Notes: generated by a model not told the origin, from the sequence alone. Counted from the stretch's first letter, positions 24,516 to 32,528 are shown. The stretch: 34,299 nucleotides of DNA from DYGX01 sp035325905 (GCA_035325905.1 DAOKYY010000033.1:1-34299), one strand, 5' to 3'. Numbers and translations: made by a program.

Positions 24516-25418
24516 CTAGGAGGCAGGGTCGAGCGTCAGACCAAGCTCCAGGAACGCCTGCGGATCGACCCACACGCCGCCGACCGCGACTTCCCAGTGC
24601 AGGTGCGGGCCGGTGCTGCGCCCGGTGTTGCCGCTCAGGCCGATCACGTCGCCCTGGTGGACCCACTGCCCTGGCACAACCAACCGCTGCGTCAGGTGCG
24701 CGTAGCCGGTATAGACGCCCCAGCCGTGATCGATCAGGACATACGTGCCGCGAATGGGCAGCGTTTCGGACAGGATCACGCGCCCGTTGGCCGCCGCCGT
24801 GACCGGCGTGCCCTCCGGCATCGCCGTATCCAGCCCGGAATGCGTGTACCAATAGCTGTCGTTATAGAGCCGGGTCGCGCCGAAATAGCCGACGATATCG
24901 CCGGGGTTCGGCTGCACGAAGCCGCCAGCCCAGTAGCGCGCCGCTGTAAAACGCCCGACGATGTTCGCCATTTTCGAATCTTCCGCGTTGTTAATCTCCG
25001 GATCGAGCAGCGGCAGCAGCGCCCCCGGCAGCATCACCGCGCCGCGCGCGTAGTTGCCCCAGTTGATGGGGACCATGTGCTCGATCTGCTCGGTCGTGCC
25101 GTCGGTGTAGCGGACCATGACTTGCAGCGGCAGGTCTTTCACGTCGGTCGCGACATCGACCGACAGCAGCCCCACGTAGCGGCTGCCCTCCGGGTAAAAG
25201 TGATAGAGCCGCCCCTGGAACAAGGCGCGCACGTCGGCGATGCCCTCGCCGCGCACCGTCACCACGCCCGCCTGCCCCTGCCGGATCCACTGACCCGCCA
25301 GCGCGACGGTCGCGCGCGACGCCGTCTGCGCGCGGGCGGAAGATGCGCCCGCCGGCCCGCCGCTCAAAGCGATCAACAGTAAGCCGAGTAGCGCAGCATA
25401 AAACAGACGTTTCTGCAT
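24516..25418 (-). CDS. M23-family (LytM-like) metallopeptidase
   Basis: The ATG at 25418 gives a good signal peptide (QKRLFYAALLGLLLIALSGG then ASSARAQ); a longer frame is rejected. The 300-residue protein has an N-terminal beta-rich domain (40-120), a spacer, and a C-terminal M23 domain at about 180-290. Zinc ligands are seen as H193-x3-D197 (THSGLDTAM) and H272-L-H274 (GPHLHWEV), with another histidine in YAHL (241). The domain also has the characteristic GRVILSE and GQWVHQGDVIG segments. M23 enzymes cleave peptidoglycan cross-bridges or stems; with all ligands present it is probably active in the envelope. It is monocistronic with its own strong promoter. Confidence 0.92.
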   Translation of the reverse strand: MQKRLFYAALLGLLLIALSGGPAGASSARAQTASRATVALAGQWIRQGQAGVVTVRGEGIADVRALFQGRLYHFYPEGSRYVGLLSVDVATDVKDLPLQVMVRYTDGTTEQIEHMVPINWGNYARGAVMLPGALLPLLDPEINNAEDSKMANIVGRFTAARYWAGGFVQPNPGDIVGYFGATRLYNDSYWYTHSGLDTAMPEGTPVTAAANGRVILSETLPIRGTYVLIDHGWGVYTGYAHLTQRLVVPGQWVHQGDVIGLSGNTGRSTGPHLHWEVAVGGVWVDPQAFLELGLTLDPAS

Positions 25419-25526
25419 CTCAGTCTCTATTCCATCTGGCGTCGCGCAATGCAGCATCCTATCTGCGCAGTCAGCCGGCGTTCTAAATTGCGGCTCAACT
25501 GCAGCCTCTGAAGGTCGCGCCGCTCC

Positions 25527-25555
25527 AGTATAGTCACCCGCTCCACGTGTGCCAA
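25527..25555 (-). promoter_or_regulatory. Promoter of the M23 peptidase gene
   Basis: On the minus strand TTGGCA (25550-25555) and TATACT (25527-25532) are separated by 17 bp, and both are five-of-six consensus matches. Transcription would start about 100 bp before the ATG, leaving a long leader. Confidence 0.6.
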
Positions 25556-25581
25556 GCGCGAAATCAGGCGATGGAAAGAGG

Positions 25582-26703
25582 TCAGGGTATGCCGGATGCC
25601 GCCGCCTCGAAGCGCACGCTGTCGAGGATCGCTTGCAGCGCGGGCAGTTGGTCCGCGAACGCGCCGGGCGGCTCGACCGCGAAGAAGAAGGCGTAATTGC
25701 CGCCTTCCACCTGCAACGCCGCGAAATACCCGGCCGTGTCTGGCTCGCCCTCGCAGTCCACCGCCGAAAACAGCGTGCCGGTCGCCTCGTGCCCGCCGAC
25801 CCGATATGTCTTCGGCTCCAGGTCGATGCCCAGGTTGCAGGATTGATCGACCAGCGAGCCGCGCAAGATTTGTAGCGCGTCCGTCCACAGGCTGATCTCG
25901 CCGGTGGGGCTGGTGACGTTCGGGAAGCCCCAGAACAGGAACAGATGGCCGGTCGCGCCGCCGGGCAGAGTTCCCTCGTAGAGCGACATCGGCACCTCGC
26001 GGATCGAGGCGGGCGTCTGGAACGGCAGCAGGACGTGCGCGGCCTGCCAGCCGGCGGGCAGGTCCAGGGTCAGCGGGGGCGGCGTGCCGGGCCAGATGGG
26101 GCGCGGCGTGGACGTGGCGCCCGCCCCTTCCGGCAGGTCGAGCGCGGCGCTGGTCGGCGGCGGAAACGGCGTGATCGTCAGGGTCGGGGGTGCGGTGCGC
26201 GGCGCAGCGGTTGAGCGCGGCGTAGCGGACGCCGCCGGACTGGACGCGGGGGCAGACGTGCGCGTGAGCGTGGCAGGCGGCGTCGCAGTCGCATCGGGCG
26301 CGGCCAGCGCGACCACCGGCAGCGGCGCGTCATTCCCCCGATCAGCCTGCGCCGCGAGAATCCACCCCTCGCCTTCGCCGACCGCCACCAGCCAGAAAAC
26401 GCCATCCGCGCTCTGCCCGCGCACCGGAACCTGCTCGCGCTCGAAGAGGTAGGTCAGCGGCGGCGCGTTACGATTGGGCCGGGGGAAGACGACCGCGCGC
26501 TCGACCGCGATCACGGCCGTCTGTCCGCTGGATGCGTGCTGATCTTCCGCCGCGAGCGATGGTGTGGGCGACGCCACGGCGCGATCCGACGAACCCTCCG
26601 CGCCGCATCCGGCCAGCGCAGCAGCCAGTATAGCGGCCAGCAAGACCAGGCCCGCGCAGAGAGCGAACCGTCGCGAAGGAAAGGGCGATTTTAATCGAGA
26701 CAT
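25582..26703 (-). CDS. Lipoprotein with SH3-like domain and Ser/Thr/Pro-rich linker
   Basis: This 373-residue protein has a lipoprotein signal: a basic stretch (SRLKSPFPSRR), a hydrophobic core and the lipobox LAGC with Cys33 as the lipidated residue. Residues 60-120 (AVVFPRPNRNAPPLTYLFERE... GVFWLVAVGEGEGWILA) match the pattern of a bacterial SH3-like domain. Residues 130-215 form a Thr/Pro/Ala-rich linker of the kind found in surface proteins. Residues 215-373 are a compact globular domain with two or three cysteines (SCNLGID, VDCEGE) of unknown family. The function is unknown; a surface location is well supported. A TACAAT box (26712-26717) lies so close to the ATG that the transcript could be nearly leaderless. 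Confidence 0.7.
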   Translation of the reverse strand: MSRLKSPFPSRRFALCAGLVLLAAILAAALAGCGAEGSSDRAVASPTPSLAAEDQHASSGQTAVIAVERAVVFPRPNRNAPPLTYLFEREQVPVRGQSADGVFWLVAVGEGEGWILAAQADRGNDAPLPVVALAAPDATATPPATLTRTSAPASSPAASATPRSTAAPRTAPPTLTITPFPPPTSAALDLPEGAGATSTPRPIWPGTPPPLTLDLPAGWQAAHVLLPFQTPASIREVPMSLYEGTLPGGATGHLFLFWGFPNVTSPTGEISLWTDALQILRGSLVDQSCNLGIDLEPKTYRVGGHEATGTLFSAVDCEGEPDTAGYFAALQVEGGNYAFFFAVEPPGAFADQLPALQAILDSVRFEAAASGIP

Positions 26704-26774
26704 AGCGGGTGATTGTAGCGTGCGCGCGAGGGGCGGGCCACTGGCGCATCAAGTGCGCGGATCAGAGGGACAGA

Positions 26775-27164
26775 TCAGAGTAGCGGCTCAGGCAGCGAGC
26801 CGTTGGGGGACACCATCTCGCCGATGGCCGTGACCAGGTCGCGCGGCAGAACCGGCTTGACGAGGAAACGATCGACGTGATCGAGGCTGGCCGTGTCGCG
26901 GAAGCGAGGGTAAGCGGTCAGCACCAGCACGCGGGTGTCGCGCAAGGCGGGCATCTGCCGGATGCGCTGGAGCACCGCCTCGCCGCCAAGCATCGGCATC
27001 AGGATGTCGAGCACGATCACGTCGGGGGTCTGGTTGAGCAGCAGCCGCAACGCTTCAGCGCCATTCGCGGCCTCGTCCACCACGTAGCCGCGCCGCTCCA
27101 GGATCATCCGGTACATCGCGCGCAGCTCCGGGTCGTCGTCTACAATCAGAACCGAATACGTCAT
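26775..27164 (-). CDS. Single-domain response regulator (CheY-like receiver)
   Basis: The 129-residue protein is a bare receiver domain. The acidic pocket is DDD at 9-11, the phosphoacceptor is Asp53 in VIVLDILMPMLGG, the switch Thr is in LVLTAYP (83), and the lysine is Lys103 in FLVKPVLP. There is no DNA-binding or enzymatic output domain, so it must act by protein contact or as a phosphorelay step. No histidine kinase gene is in the window. The ATG at 27164 gives the canonical start (TYSVLIVDDD). GTG codons at 27173 and 27197 are alternatives, and none of them has a strong ribosome site. Confidence 0.9.
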   Translation of the reverse strand: MTYSVLIVDDDPELRAMYRMILERRGYVVDEAANGAEALRLLLNQTPDVIVLDILMPMLGGEAVLQRIRQMPALRDTRVLVLTAYPRFRDTASLDHVDRFLVKPVLPRDLVTAIGEMVSPNGSLPEPLL

Positions 27165-27417
27165 TGCCCGCACACTCTTGCGTGAAGCTTCCCCCACATT
27201 AATTCAATCTTAACAGGGTTTCCGACCAAAGCGGCGAAATTTCAGGAAAAATTCGGACATAAGCCCGCTGATGGCCCGGCGCGACCGTTCCCCAAAGCGG
27301 TATGTCGAAGCTAGAGCTTGTGATGCGCTTTACCCAGGGTCAACCGGGCATCCGGTCTGTTTTTCTCGTAGGGGCGCAGCCTGCCGCGTCCGCTGCTAGC
27401 CCATTCGGGGGGATGAC

Positions 27418-27437
27418 GGGCGGAGCAAGCTCCGCCC
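27418..27437. repeat. Palindromic repeat unit
   Basis: GGGCGGAGC and GCTCCGCCC are perfect inverted arms separated by AA. Together with the upstream GTAGGGGCG box it resembles dispersed GTAGGGGCG/CGCCCC repeats of Chloroflexota intergenic regions. That comparison is from memory and not tested here. Confidence 0.45.
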
Positions 27438-27640
27438 CGACCCCTGGAAACTGGATTGTTCTCTCGTGGTCCCGTCTGGAAAGTTCATAACAGCTTCTAG
27501 CCGCTCGGCGCGCCGGAAAGCCGGAGCATGAACCCAGAATACACAGGAGATATCGCGTCACCTTCCGGGCAAATTCGGCATGTGTGATTTCTAGAACGAC
27601 ACGAACTACCCCCTCTACCGTGGGCGATGCGCCTCAAAAA

Positions 27641-27680
27641 ATCGTTCTCTTTACATGCTCTCAGTGGCGTTAAGAACGAT
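27641..27680. promoter_or_regulatory. Inverted repeat, possible operator
   Basis: ATCGTTCT (27641-27648) and AGAACGAT (27673-27680) are perfect inverted 8-bp arms with a 24-bp spacer. The spacer contains TTTACA, a five-of-six match to a -35 box. It lies 77 bp before the YdhR-like gene. The arms could be repressor half-sites; no matching regulator gene is in the window. Confidence 0.35.
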
Positions 27681-27756
27681 AGACACCAATTTCATAACGC
27701 CTAGACTATAAACATACCAAAGCACACATCGTCATCGGCAGGAGAGGGGAAACCTC

Positions 27757-28086
27757 ATGGCGCAGAAAATCTTGCAGGTCAATTTCAAGTCCACGATGTC
27801 TCGATCCGAGTGTGAGGAGGCGTGGCTGCCAGAAGCCCCACAATTGGCTGGATTTCCTGGGCTTCGCTGGAAGGTGTGGATTTTCAATGAGGCGGAAAGT
27901 GAAGCGGGCGGGATTTACCTGTTCGCCGACGATGCCTCGATGCGTTCGTTTATCGGAGTGCTCACAACCATGTTAGAGGCGCCAGAATTCAGCGAGATCA
28001 GTATCAAGACGTTCGACATCCTGGAGCCTCTCACGCTCATCACGCGCGGCCCGATTCAGGAAACCGTTCGGACTGGCATCGAGTGA
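27757..28086 (+). CDS. YdhR-family putative monooxygenase
   Basis: This 109-residue protein matches the YdhR family of small ferredoxin-like (dimeric alpha-beta barrel) proteins over its full length. The conserved segments are GFPGLRWKVWIFNEAESEAG-type, directly followed by GIYLFADDASMRSF, and later IKTFDILEPLTLI. YdhR of E. coli has the same WKVW...EAGGIYLF and FDVNEPLSQI blocks. The family is proposed to include mono-oxygenases acting on aromatic compounds, but activity is poorly documented. AGGAGAGGGG lies 11 bp before the ATG. The rhodanese gene follows after 10 bp. Codon use looks less GC-biased than that of neighbours (many third-position A/T), hinting at acquisition from elsewhere. Confidence 0.85.
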   Translation: MAQKILQVNFKSTMSRSECEEAWLPEAPQLAGFPGLRWKVWIFNEAESEAGGIYLFADDASMRSFIGVLTTMLEAPEFSEISIKTFDILEPLTLITRGPIQETVRTGIE

Positions 28087-28096
28087 GGGAAAAAAT

Positions 28097-28492
28097 ATGG
28101 CAAGAACATTTGCGCAGATGGCAGCGGAAGCATTGGCCCAGGTCCCCGCTGTGACACCGGCAGAAGCCAGAAATCGTCTTCAGCAGAACGCCAGTGTTCT
28201 GATCATCGACGTCCGTGATGCGGCGGACATCGGTGAGACAGGCACAATTCCGGGCGCGATGAATATCTCACTGGGAAGTCTGACGTACAAAGCCGATACC
28301 GAAGTGCCCGAAGACTGGCGTGAACCGGCGCTTCAAGATCGTTCACGGCCCATCATCACGACCTGTATTCTTGGTCCTCTGGGCGCGCTGGGCGGCAAGC
28401 TGCTTTCCGATATGGGCTTCACCGATGTCTCGATTCTGGACGGTGGGGTGCAAGCCTGGATCAAGGCGGGCTTTCCCGTTCAGCGGCTCTAG
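28097..28492 (+). CDS. Rhodanese-like sulfurtransferase
   Basis: This 131-residue single rhodanese domain starts with a short helical extension. The core shows VLIIDVRDAADIGETG followed by IPGAMNISLG, the standard CH2A motif with the D-V-R pair. The active-site cysteine is Cys90 in ITTCILGPLGALGG, followed by LLSDMGFTDVSILDGGVQAW, a classical C-terminal CH2B motif. Such enzymes move sulfane sulfur from thiosulfate or persulfides through the Cys persulfide. The active loop is CILGPLGA and lacks the usual Arg/Lys that binds thiosulfate, so the donor may differ. GAGGG lies 7 bp before the ATG. It is clearly co-transcribed with the YdhR-like gene; the pairing is suggestive of detoxification or redox chemistry, an inference. 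Confidence 0.88.
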   Translation: MARTFAQMAAEALAQVPAVTPAEARNRLQQNASVLIIDVRDAADIGETGTIPGAMNISLGSLTYKADTEVPEDWREPALQDRSRPIITTCILGPLGALGGKLLSDMGFTDVSILDGGVQAWIKAGFPVQRL

Positions 28493-28554
28493 CAGCCAGG
28501 ACCTCGTGCGGTTCATAAGCGACGACCGCGAGATGAACCCTGGATCGCCCCAAC

Positions 28555-28586
28555 AAAAACGGCTGCCGATTGCTCGACAGCCGTTT
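28555..28586. terminator. Terminator between rhodanese and clpC genes
   Basis: AAACGGCTG (28557-28565) and CAGCCGTTT (28578-28586) form a perfect 9-bp stem with a 12-nt loop. On the minus strand the stem runs into TTTTTGTTG, a good U-tract for ending clpC. On the plus strand the T run is short. Confidence 0.7.
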
Positions 28587-28603
28587 GACTGCGTGATGCC
28601 GGG

Positions 28604-31102
28604 TTACGCCGGCTCGCTGAGCGGCGGAGTCAGTTCGACCTCGTTGAAGGTCAGCTTGTCCGCCTCTGGATCGTAGTCGATCTCGACTGTGCTCCCCAGC
28701 CGGACCTTGCCGGACAGGATGACATCCGAGAGCTGGTCCTCGACCATGTTGGTGATCAGGCGGCGCAGCGGGCGCGCGCCGTAGTCCGGGTCGAAGCCCT
28801 TTTCCGCCAGGAATTTCTTGGCCGCCGGGGTAGAGCGCAGGCTCATGGCGCGCTCGGCCAGGCGGTCATTCACCTTGCGCAGCTCCAGATCGACAATCTC
28901 GCCGATCTCGTCAGGCGTTAGCGCGCGGAAGACGATCGTCGCGTCCACGCGGTTGAGGAACTCCGGCCGGAAGGCGCGGCGCAGCTTGTCCATCACGCTG
29001 CGGCGCATATCCTCGTATTCTTCCTCGCGCGAGTGGGCGCTGTCGAACTCCGGCACGTCGAAGCCGAGCGCCGTTCCCTTCTTGATGGTCTCCGCGCCGA
29101 CATTGCTGGTCATGATGATCATGGCGTTGCGGAAGTCCACCCGCCGCCCGCGCGCGTCCGAGAGATGCCCTTCTTCCATGATCTGAAGCAGCATGTTGAA
29201 GGTCTCAGGGTGCGCCTTCTCGATCTCATCGAAGACGACGATGCTATACGGCCGGCGACGCAGCGCCTCGGTAAGCTGACCGGCGTCCTCGTATCCGACG
29301 TAGCCGGGCGGCGCGCCCGTCAGCCGCGCGACGGTGTGGCGCTCCATGAACTCGCTCATGTCAAGCTGGATCAGCGCATCTTCGCTGCCGAACATGAACT
29401 CGGCCAGAGCTTTGGTTAGCTCGGTCTTGCCGACCCCGGTCGGGCCGAGGAAGATGAATGAGCCAATCGGGCGGCGCGGGTCTTTCAGCCCAGCGCGCGC
29501 GCGGCGCACGGCCTTGCTGATAGCTTCGATGGCTTCGTGCTGGCCGATGATGCGCTTGTGCAGCTCGTCTTCCATCCGCAACAGGCGCTCGGACTCTTCT
29601 TCCGCGATCGCAGTCACCGGGATGCCGGTCCACATACCCACGACTTCGGCCACGTCTTCGGCGGTCAGGCGGGCGCGGTTGGTTTCCGGGTTCCAGTGCG
29701 CGCGGAAGCCGTCCAGCTCGGTTTCCAGGTCATCGATCTGGTGCTGGGCGCTGTCGCGCTCTTCCTGAGTCAGCGTATCGCGCATGATCTCCAGGTCGTC
29801 GCGCGCGGTCGCCAAGTCAGCCTCGATCTGCTTGACTCGCGACGACTCCGGCGACTTGTACATGCGCACGCGGCTCGACCCCTCGTCGATCAGGTCGATG
29901 GCCTTGTCCGGCAGGAAGCGATCCGGCACGTAGCGCGCCGAGAGGGTCGCCGCCGCCTCAATGGCCTCGTCGGTGATCTCCAGGTCGTGGTGCTCCTCGT
30001 ACGGCTTGCGAATGCCGTGCAGAATCTCGATTGTTTCCTCGATGGTCGGCTCTTCGACCATCACCTTCTGGAAGCGGCGCTCCAGCGCGGCGTCGTTCTC
30101 GATGTTGCGGCGGTACTCGTCCAGCGTCGTCGCCCCGATGCACTGAAGCTCGCCGCGCGCCAGGGCGGGCTTGAGAATATTAGCCGCGTCTACGCTGCTA
30201 CCCGCCGATCCGGCGCCGACCAGCATGTGCACTTCATCGATAAAGAGGATGCTGTCGGATTGTTTCAGCTCTTCGATGACGCGCTTGAGACGCTCCTCGA
30301 ACTGGCCCCGGTACATCGTCCCGGCGACGAGCGAGCCAACGTCAAGCTGCAAGACGCGCTTGCCGAGCAGCGGCGCGGGCGCGTCGCGGTTGACGATGCG
30401 CTGGGCCAGCCCTTCGACGATCGCGGTCTTGCCGACGCCCGGCTCGCCGATCAGGGCGGGGTTGTTCTTCTGGCGGCGGCTGAGAATCTGGATCACGCGC
30501 TCGATTTCCATCTGGCGCCCGATCACCGGGTCGAGCTTGCCTTCTTCGGCCAGCGCGGTCAGGTCGGTCGCCAGCTGGTCGACCAGCGGCGTCTTGACAT
30601 TGGGGCGGTTAGGCCGCTCCTGCGGGGCGTCCAGCGCGCGGCGCGCGTTTTGCAGCGGGCTTTCCTGAAGCACGCGCTTGGTCTGGCGGCGAATCTCGTC
30701 CGGGCTGATCTTCAGCTCGCGGAAGACATCCATCGCCACGCCTTCGTTGTGCCGCACCAGCCCCAGCAGCAAGTGCTCGGTGCCGATGTAATGATGCCCC
30801 ATCCGGCGCGCTTCATCGACCGCCAGCTCCAGCACCTTCTTGGTCGCCGGCGACAGGTCCATACGGCTGACGCCGGGCCGCTTCTGGGCGCTAGTCATCT
30901 TCTCAATCAACTGCTCGACGCGGTTCGGCTCGAGGCCCAGCTCGCGCAGAACCCGGCCAGCGACGCCGCCATCTTCGCGCATCAAACCCAGCAGCAGATG
31001 CTCGGTGCCGATGTGGCTGTGCTGCATCCGCTCGGCCTCTTCCTGAGCCAGGCTCAGAACGCGTCGGGCGCGTTGGGTGAAACGCTCCATTTTATTCGAC
31101 AC
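28604..31102 (-). CDS. clpC: ATP-dependent Clp protease ATP-binding subunit ClpC
   Basis: ClpC is a class I AAA+ unfoldase that feeds substrates to the ClpP peptidase. The 832-residue protein has two N-terminal Clp repeats (5-75 and 80-145, HIGTEHLLLGL and HYIGTEHLLLGL). AAA-1 has Walker A GEPGVGKT (219-226) and Walker B ILFIDE (to 290). A short coiled-coil M domain spans about 415-470. AAA-2 has Walker A GPTGVGKT (553-560) and Walker B IVVFDE (to 626). The LGF tripeptide at 679-681 is the ClpP-docking loop, so it acts in proteolysis rather than as ClpB. GTG 31102 is chosen because GAGGAGG sits 8 bp upstream; an in-frame ATG four codons later would be 20 bp away. No clpP, ctsR or mcsAB genes are adjacent. 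Confidence 0.97.
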   Translation of the reverse strand: MSNKMERFTQRARRVLSLAQEEAERMQHSHIGTEHLLLGLMREDGGVAGRVLRELGLEPNRVEQLIEKMTSAQKRPGVSRMDLSPATKKVLELAVDEARRMGHHYIGTEHLLLGLVRHNEGVAMDVFRELKISPDEIRRQTKRVLQESPLQNARRALDAPQERPNRPNVKTPLVDQLATDLTALAEEGKLDPVIGRQMEIERVIQILSRRQKNNPALIGEPGVGKTAIVEGLAQRIVNRDAPAPLLGKRVLQLDVGSLVAGTMYRGQFEERLKRVIEELKQSDSILFIDEVHMLVGAGSAGSSVDAANILKPALARGELQCIGATTLDEYRRNIENDAALERRFQKVMVEEPTIEETIEILHGIRKPYEEHHDLEITDEAIEAAATLSARYVPDRFLPDKAIDLIDEGSSRVRMYKSPESSRVKQIEADLATARDDLEIMRDTLTQEERDSAQHQIDDLETELDGFRAHWNPETNRARLTAEDVAEVVGMWTGIPVTAIAEEESERLLRMEDELHKRIIGQHEAIEAISKAVRRARAGLKDPRRPIGSFIFLGPTGVGKTELTKALAEFMFGSEDALIQLDMSEFMERHTVARLTGAPPGYVGYEDAGQLTEALRRRPYSIVVFDEIEKAHPETFNMLLQIMEEGHLSDARGRRVDFRNAMIIMTSNVGAETIKKGTALGFDVPEFDSAHSREEEYEDMRRSVMDKLRRAFRPEFLNRVDATIVFRALTPDEIGEIVDLELRKVNDRLAERAMSLRSTPAAKKFLAEKGFDPDYGARPLRRLITNMVEDQLSDVILSGKVRLGSTVEIDYDPEADKLTFNEVELTPPLSEPA

Positions 31103-31678
31103 GTATCGGTCCTCCTCATCCCTCTCCTGTGATACACGCCAGCGTGTCCGTCCAAGAGCAGGGGTTGTGCTGTGCGTCGGTGCAGATTACCTGCTTCCGC
31201 GAACTACCCACCTGGAATGTCTGCCGTTCCGTTACGCCAACTGCTCATGCTGCCCGTACAGCCTGCTTCAAATGCGGCTCACCGTGACTGTTCACCTCAA
31301 TTGTAGAGGAAACATCGGACGGGTAGCCAGTTTTTGGCATCAATATCTGGTTAAAAAACCAGCGAGGTCTGGGGGTGGCCCGGCGCGCATGGGGCTGGTA
31401 CTCCCTCCACGCGGGGCGAGCTTTACGATGGGGCCGAACCGGCGGGCGGCTCGGCGGCAAAGGTTGCCGGCATGCTGTGGCAATGCGGTGACGATAGAAC
31501 ATATATCCGGTTTTCGGAGCCTATTGTAACATAGAACGGCGCCGTGTCTATGAGCGTCATATAAGAATTTGTGGCACAATGGCGCGCGCAAAGGCGCTGG
31601 CGCGCAGGCGCGCAGGCGCGGGGACAGGCCCTAATGCGGGTGCTAATTCTGGTTTTCTCTACAGAGGATAGATGCAGC
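31103..31678. other. Long divergent intergenic region upstream of clpC
   Basis: No convincing gene is seen in these 576 bp. Contents include a short palindrome CTGGTT-AAAA-AACCAG (31347-31362), a minus-strand TACAAT box (31300-31305), and a second promoter candidate with a palindrome near 31523-31552. A GC repeat (GGCGCGCAGGCGCGCAGGCGCG) lies around 31598-31621. CIRCE and CtsR direct-repeat operators, known for clpC elsewhere, were looked for and not seen. Confidence 0.5.
31523..31552 (-). promoter_or_regulatory. Promoter candidate with embedded palindrome upstream of clpC
   Basis: On the minus strand TAGACA (31545-31550) and TACAAT (31523-31528) are 16 bp apart, each a five-of-six consensus match. 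The spacer holds the perfect palindrome ACGGCGCCGT (31536-31545), flanked by CATAGA (31530-31535) and TCTATG (31547-31552), which are inverted arms. A regulator binding there would block this promoter. It would give clpC a leader of about 410 nt. Confidence 0.4.
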
Positions 31679-32509
31679 GTGAACTCTCGCGGACTCACTC
31701 TTCTCGGCGCGGCGGGCGCGACGCTCGGCCTGTACGCGACGCATGTCGAGCCGCGCTGGCTGCGGATCGTGCGGCTGCGGCTGGCCGTGCCCGATCTGCC
31801 GCCCGCTTTCGACGGCTACCGGCTGGCTCATGTCGCGGATACGCATCTCGGTGTCAGAATCAACGACCGCCGCCTGCCGGGGCTGATCGAGGCGATCCAC
31901 GCCGAGCGCCCGGACCTGATCGCGATCACGGGCGATTTTGTGACCGGGCAGGGTGGCGACCTGGACGCGCTGTGCGCGCCGCTCAGCGCGCTCCACGCCC
32001 CGGATGGCGTCTGGGGCTGCCTGGGAAACCACGACTACACCGCCGGAGCGCGCCTGGTGCGTGCGGCGGTCGAGCGCGGTCCAATTCGCGTGCTGGTCAA
32101 CGAGCACCACACGGTTCGGCGCGGCGATCAGGCTCTGGTCATCGCCGGGGTGGACGACGTGCTGCACGGCCGGCCGGACCTCGGCGCGGCCCTGGATGGC
32201 GCGCCGCAGACCCCCGCGATCCTGCTGGCGCACGAGCCGGACTACGCGCGTATCGCCGCCGTCGACCCGCGCGTGACGCTGATGCTGGCCGGGCACACGC
32301 ACGGCGGGCAGGTGCGCCTGCCAGGGATCGGCGCGCTGCTGCTGCCCCGGCTTGGACACCTCTACCCGTCCGGCATGTACCAGATTGGAGCGATGGCGCT
32401 TTACGTGACGCAGGGCGCGGCGACCGGGCGCTTCGTTATCCGCTTCAACTGCCGCCCGGAGATCGCGGTGATTACGCTGACCGCCGCGCCGGGGCCGCCC
32501 GCCCGGTGA
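31679..32509 (+). CDS. Metallophosphoesterase (YkuE-like)
   Basis: This is a calcineurin-like phosphoesterase of about 276 residues with a complete set of metal motifs: D54-x-H56 in HVADTHLG, GD86 in ITGDFV, GNH in LGNHDY (117-118), H in LLAHEPD, and GHTHGG with the last two histidines. A hydrophobic N-terminal stretch (SRGLTLLGAAGATLGLYATH) is an uncleaved anchor or twin-arginine-like leader, so the enzyme probably faces the outside, as in YkuE/YaeI lipid-A-like phosphoesterases. The start is uncertain: GTG 31679 has AGAGG 11 bp upstream, while ATG 31634 would add 15 residues. The GDPD gene follows after 86 bp with its own -10 box. Confidence 0.85.
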   Translation: MNSRGLTLLGAAGATLGLYATHVEPRWLRIVRLRLAVPDLPPAFDGYRLAHVADTHLGVRINDRRLPGLIEAIHAERPDLIAITGDFVTGQGGDLDALCAPLSALHAPDGVWGCLGNHDYTAGARLVRAAVERGPIRVLVNEHHTVRRGDQALVIAGVDDVLHGRPDLGAALDGAPQTPAILLAHEPDYARIAAVDPRVTLMLAGHTHGGQVRLPGIGALLLPRLGHLYPSGMYQIGAMALYVTQGAATGRFVIRFNCRPEIAVITLTAAPGPPAR

Positions 32510-32522
32510 GCCGAGTCCGCGC

Positions 32523-32528
32523 TATAAT
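32523..32528 (+). promoter_or_regulatory. -10 element before the GDPD gene
   Basis: A perfect TATAAT lies in the gap after the metallophosphoesterase stop, 68 bp before the ATG at 32596. No -35 match is visible at 17 bp, the same pattern as in the glpK and tandem esterase promoters. Confidence 0.45.

Larger units (their letters stand above)
27198..27756. other. Gene-free region with repeat remnants and operator-like inverted repeat
   Basis: I see no convincing gene in these 559 bp; short frames such as 27302-27490 lack ribosome sites and family resemblance. The region is richer in A+T than its surroundings, especially from 27480 onward. It contains a GTAGGGGCG box (27369-27377) and a perfect 9-bp inverted repeat GGGCGGAGC/GCTCCGCCC (27418-27437). 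Further on, 8-bp arms ATCGTTCT and AGAACGAT (27641-27680) lie near the start of the next operon. Confidence 0.5.

Noticed and set aside
27302..27490. A 62-codon plus-strand frame in the gene-free region
   Set aside because: There is no ribosome site, it crosses the palindromic repeat remnant, and it has no recognisable protein features.
29537..31132. A 531-codon plus-strand frame opposite clpC
   Set aside because: clpC on the other strand is unambiguous; this frame has no recognisable domain.
31103..31678. CtsR or CIRCE operator upstream of clpC
   Set aside because: Neither the GGTCAAA direct repeats of CtsR nor TTAGCACTC-N9-GAGTGCTAA was found in the region.
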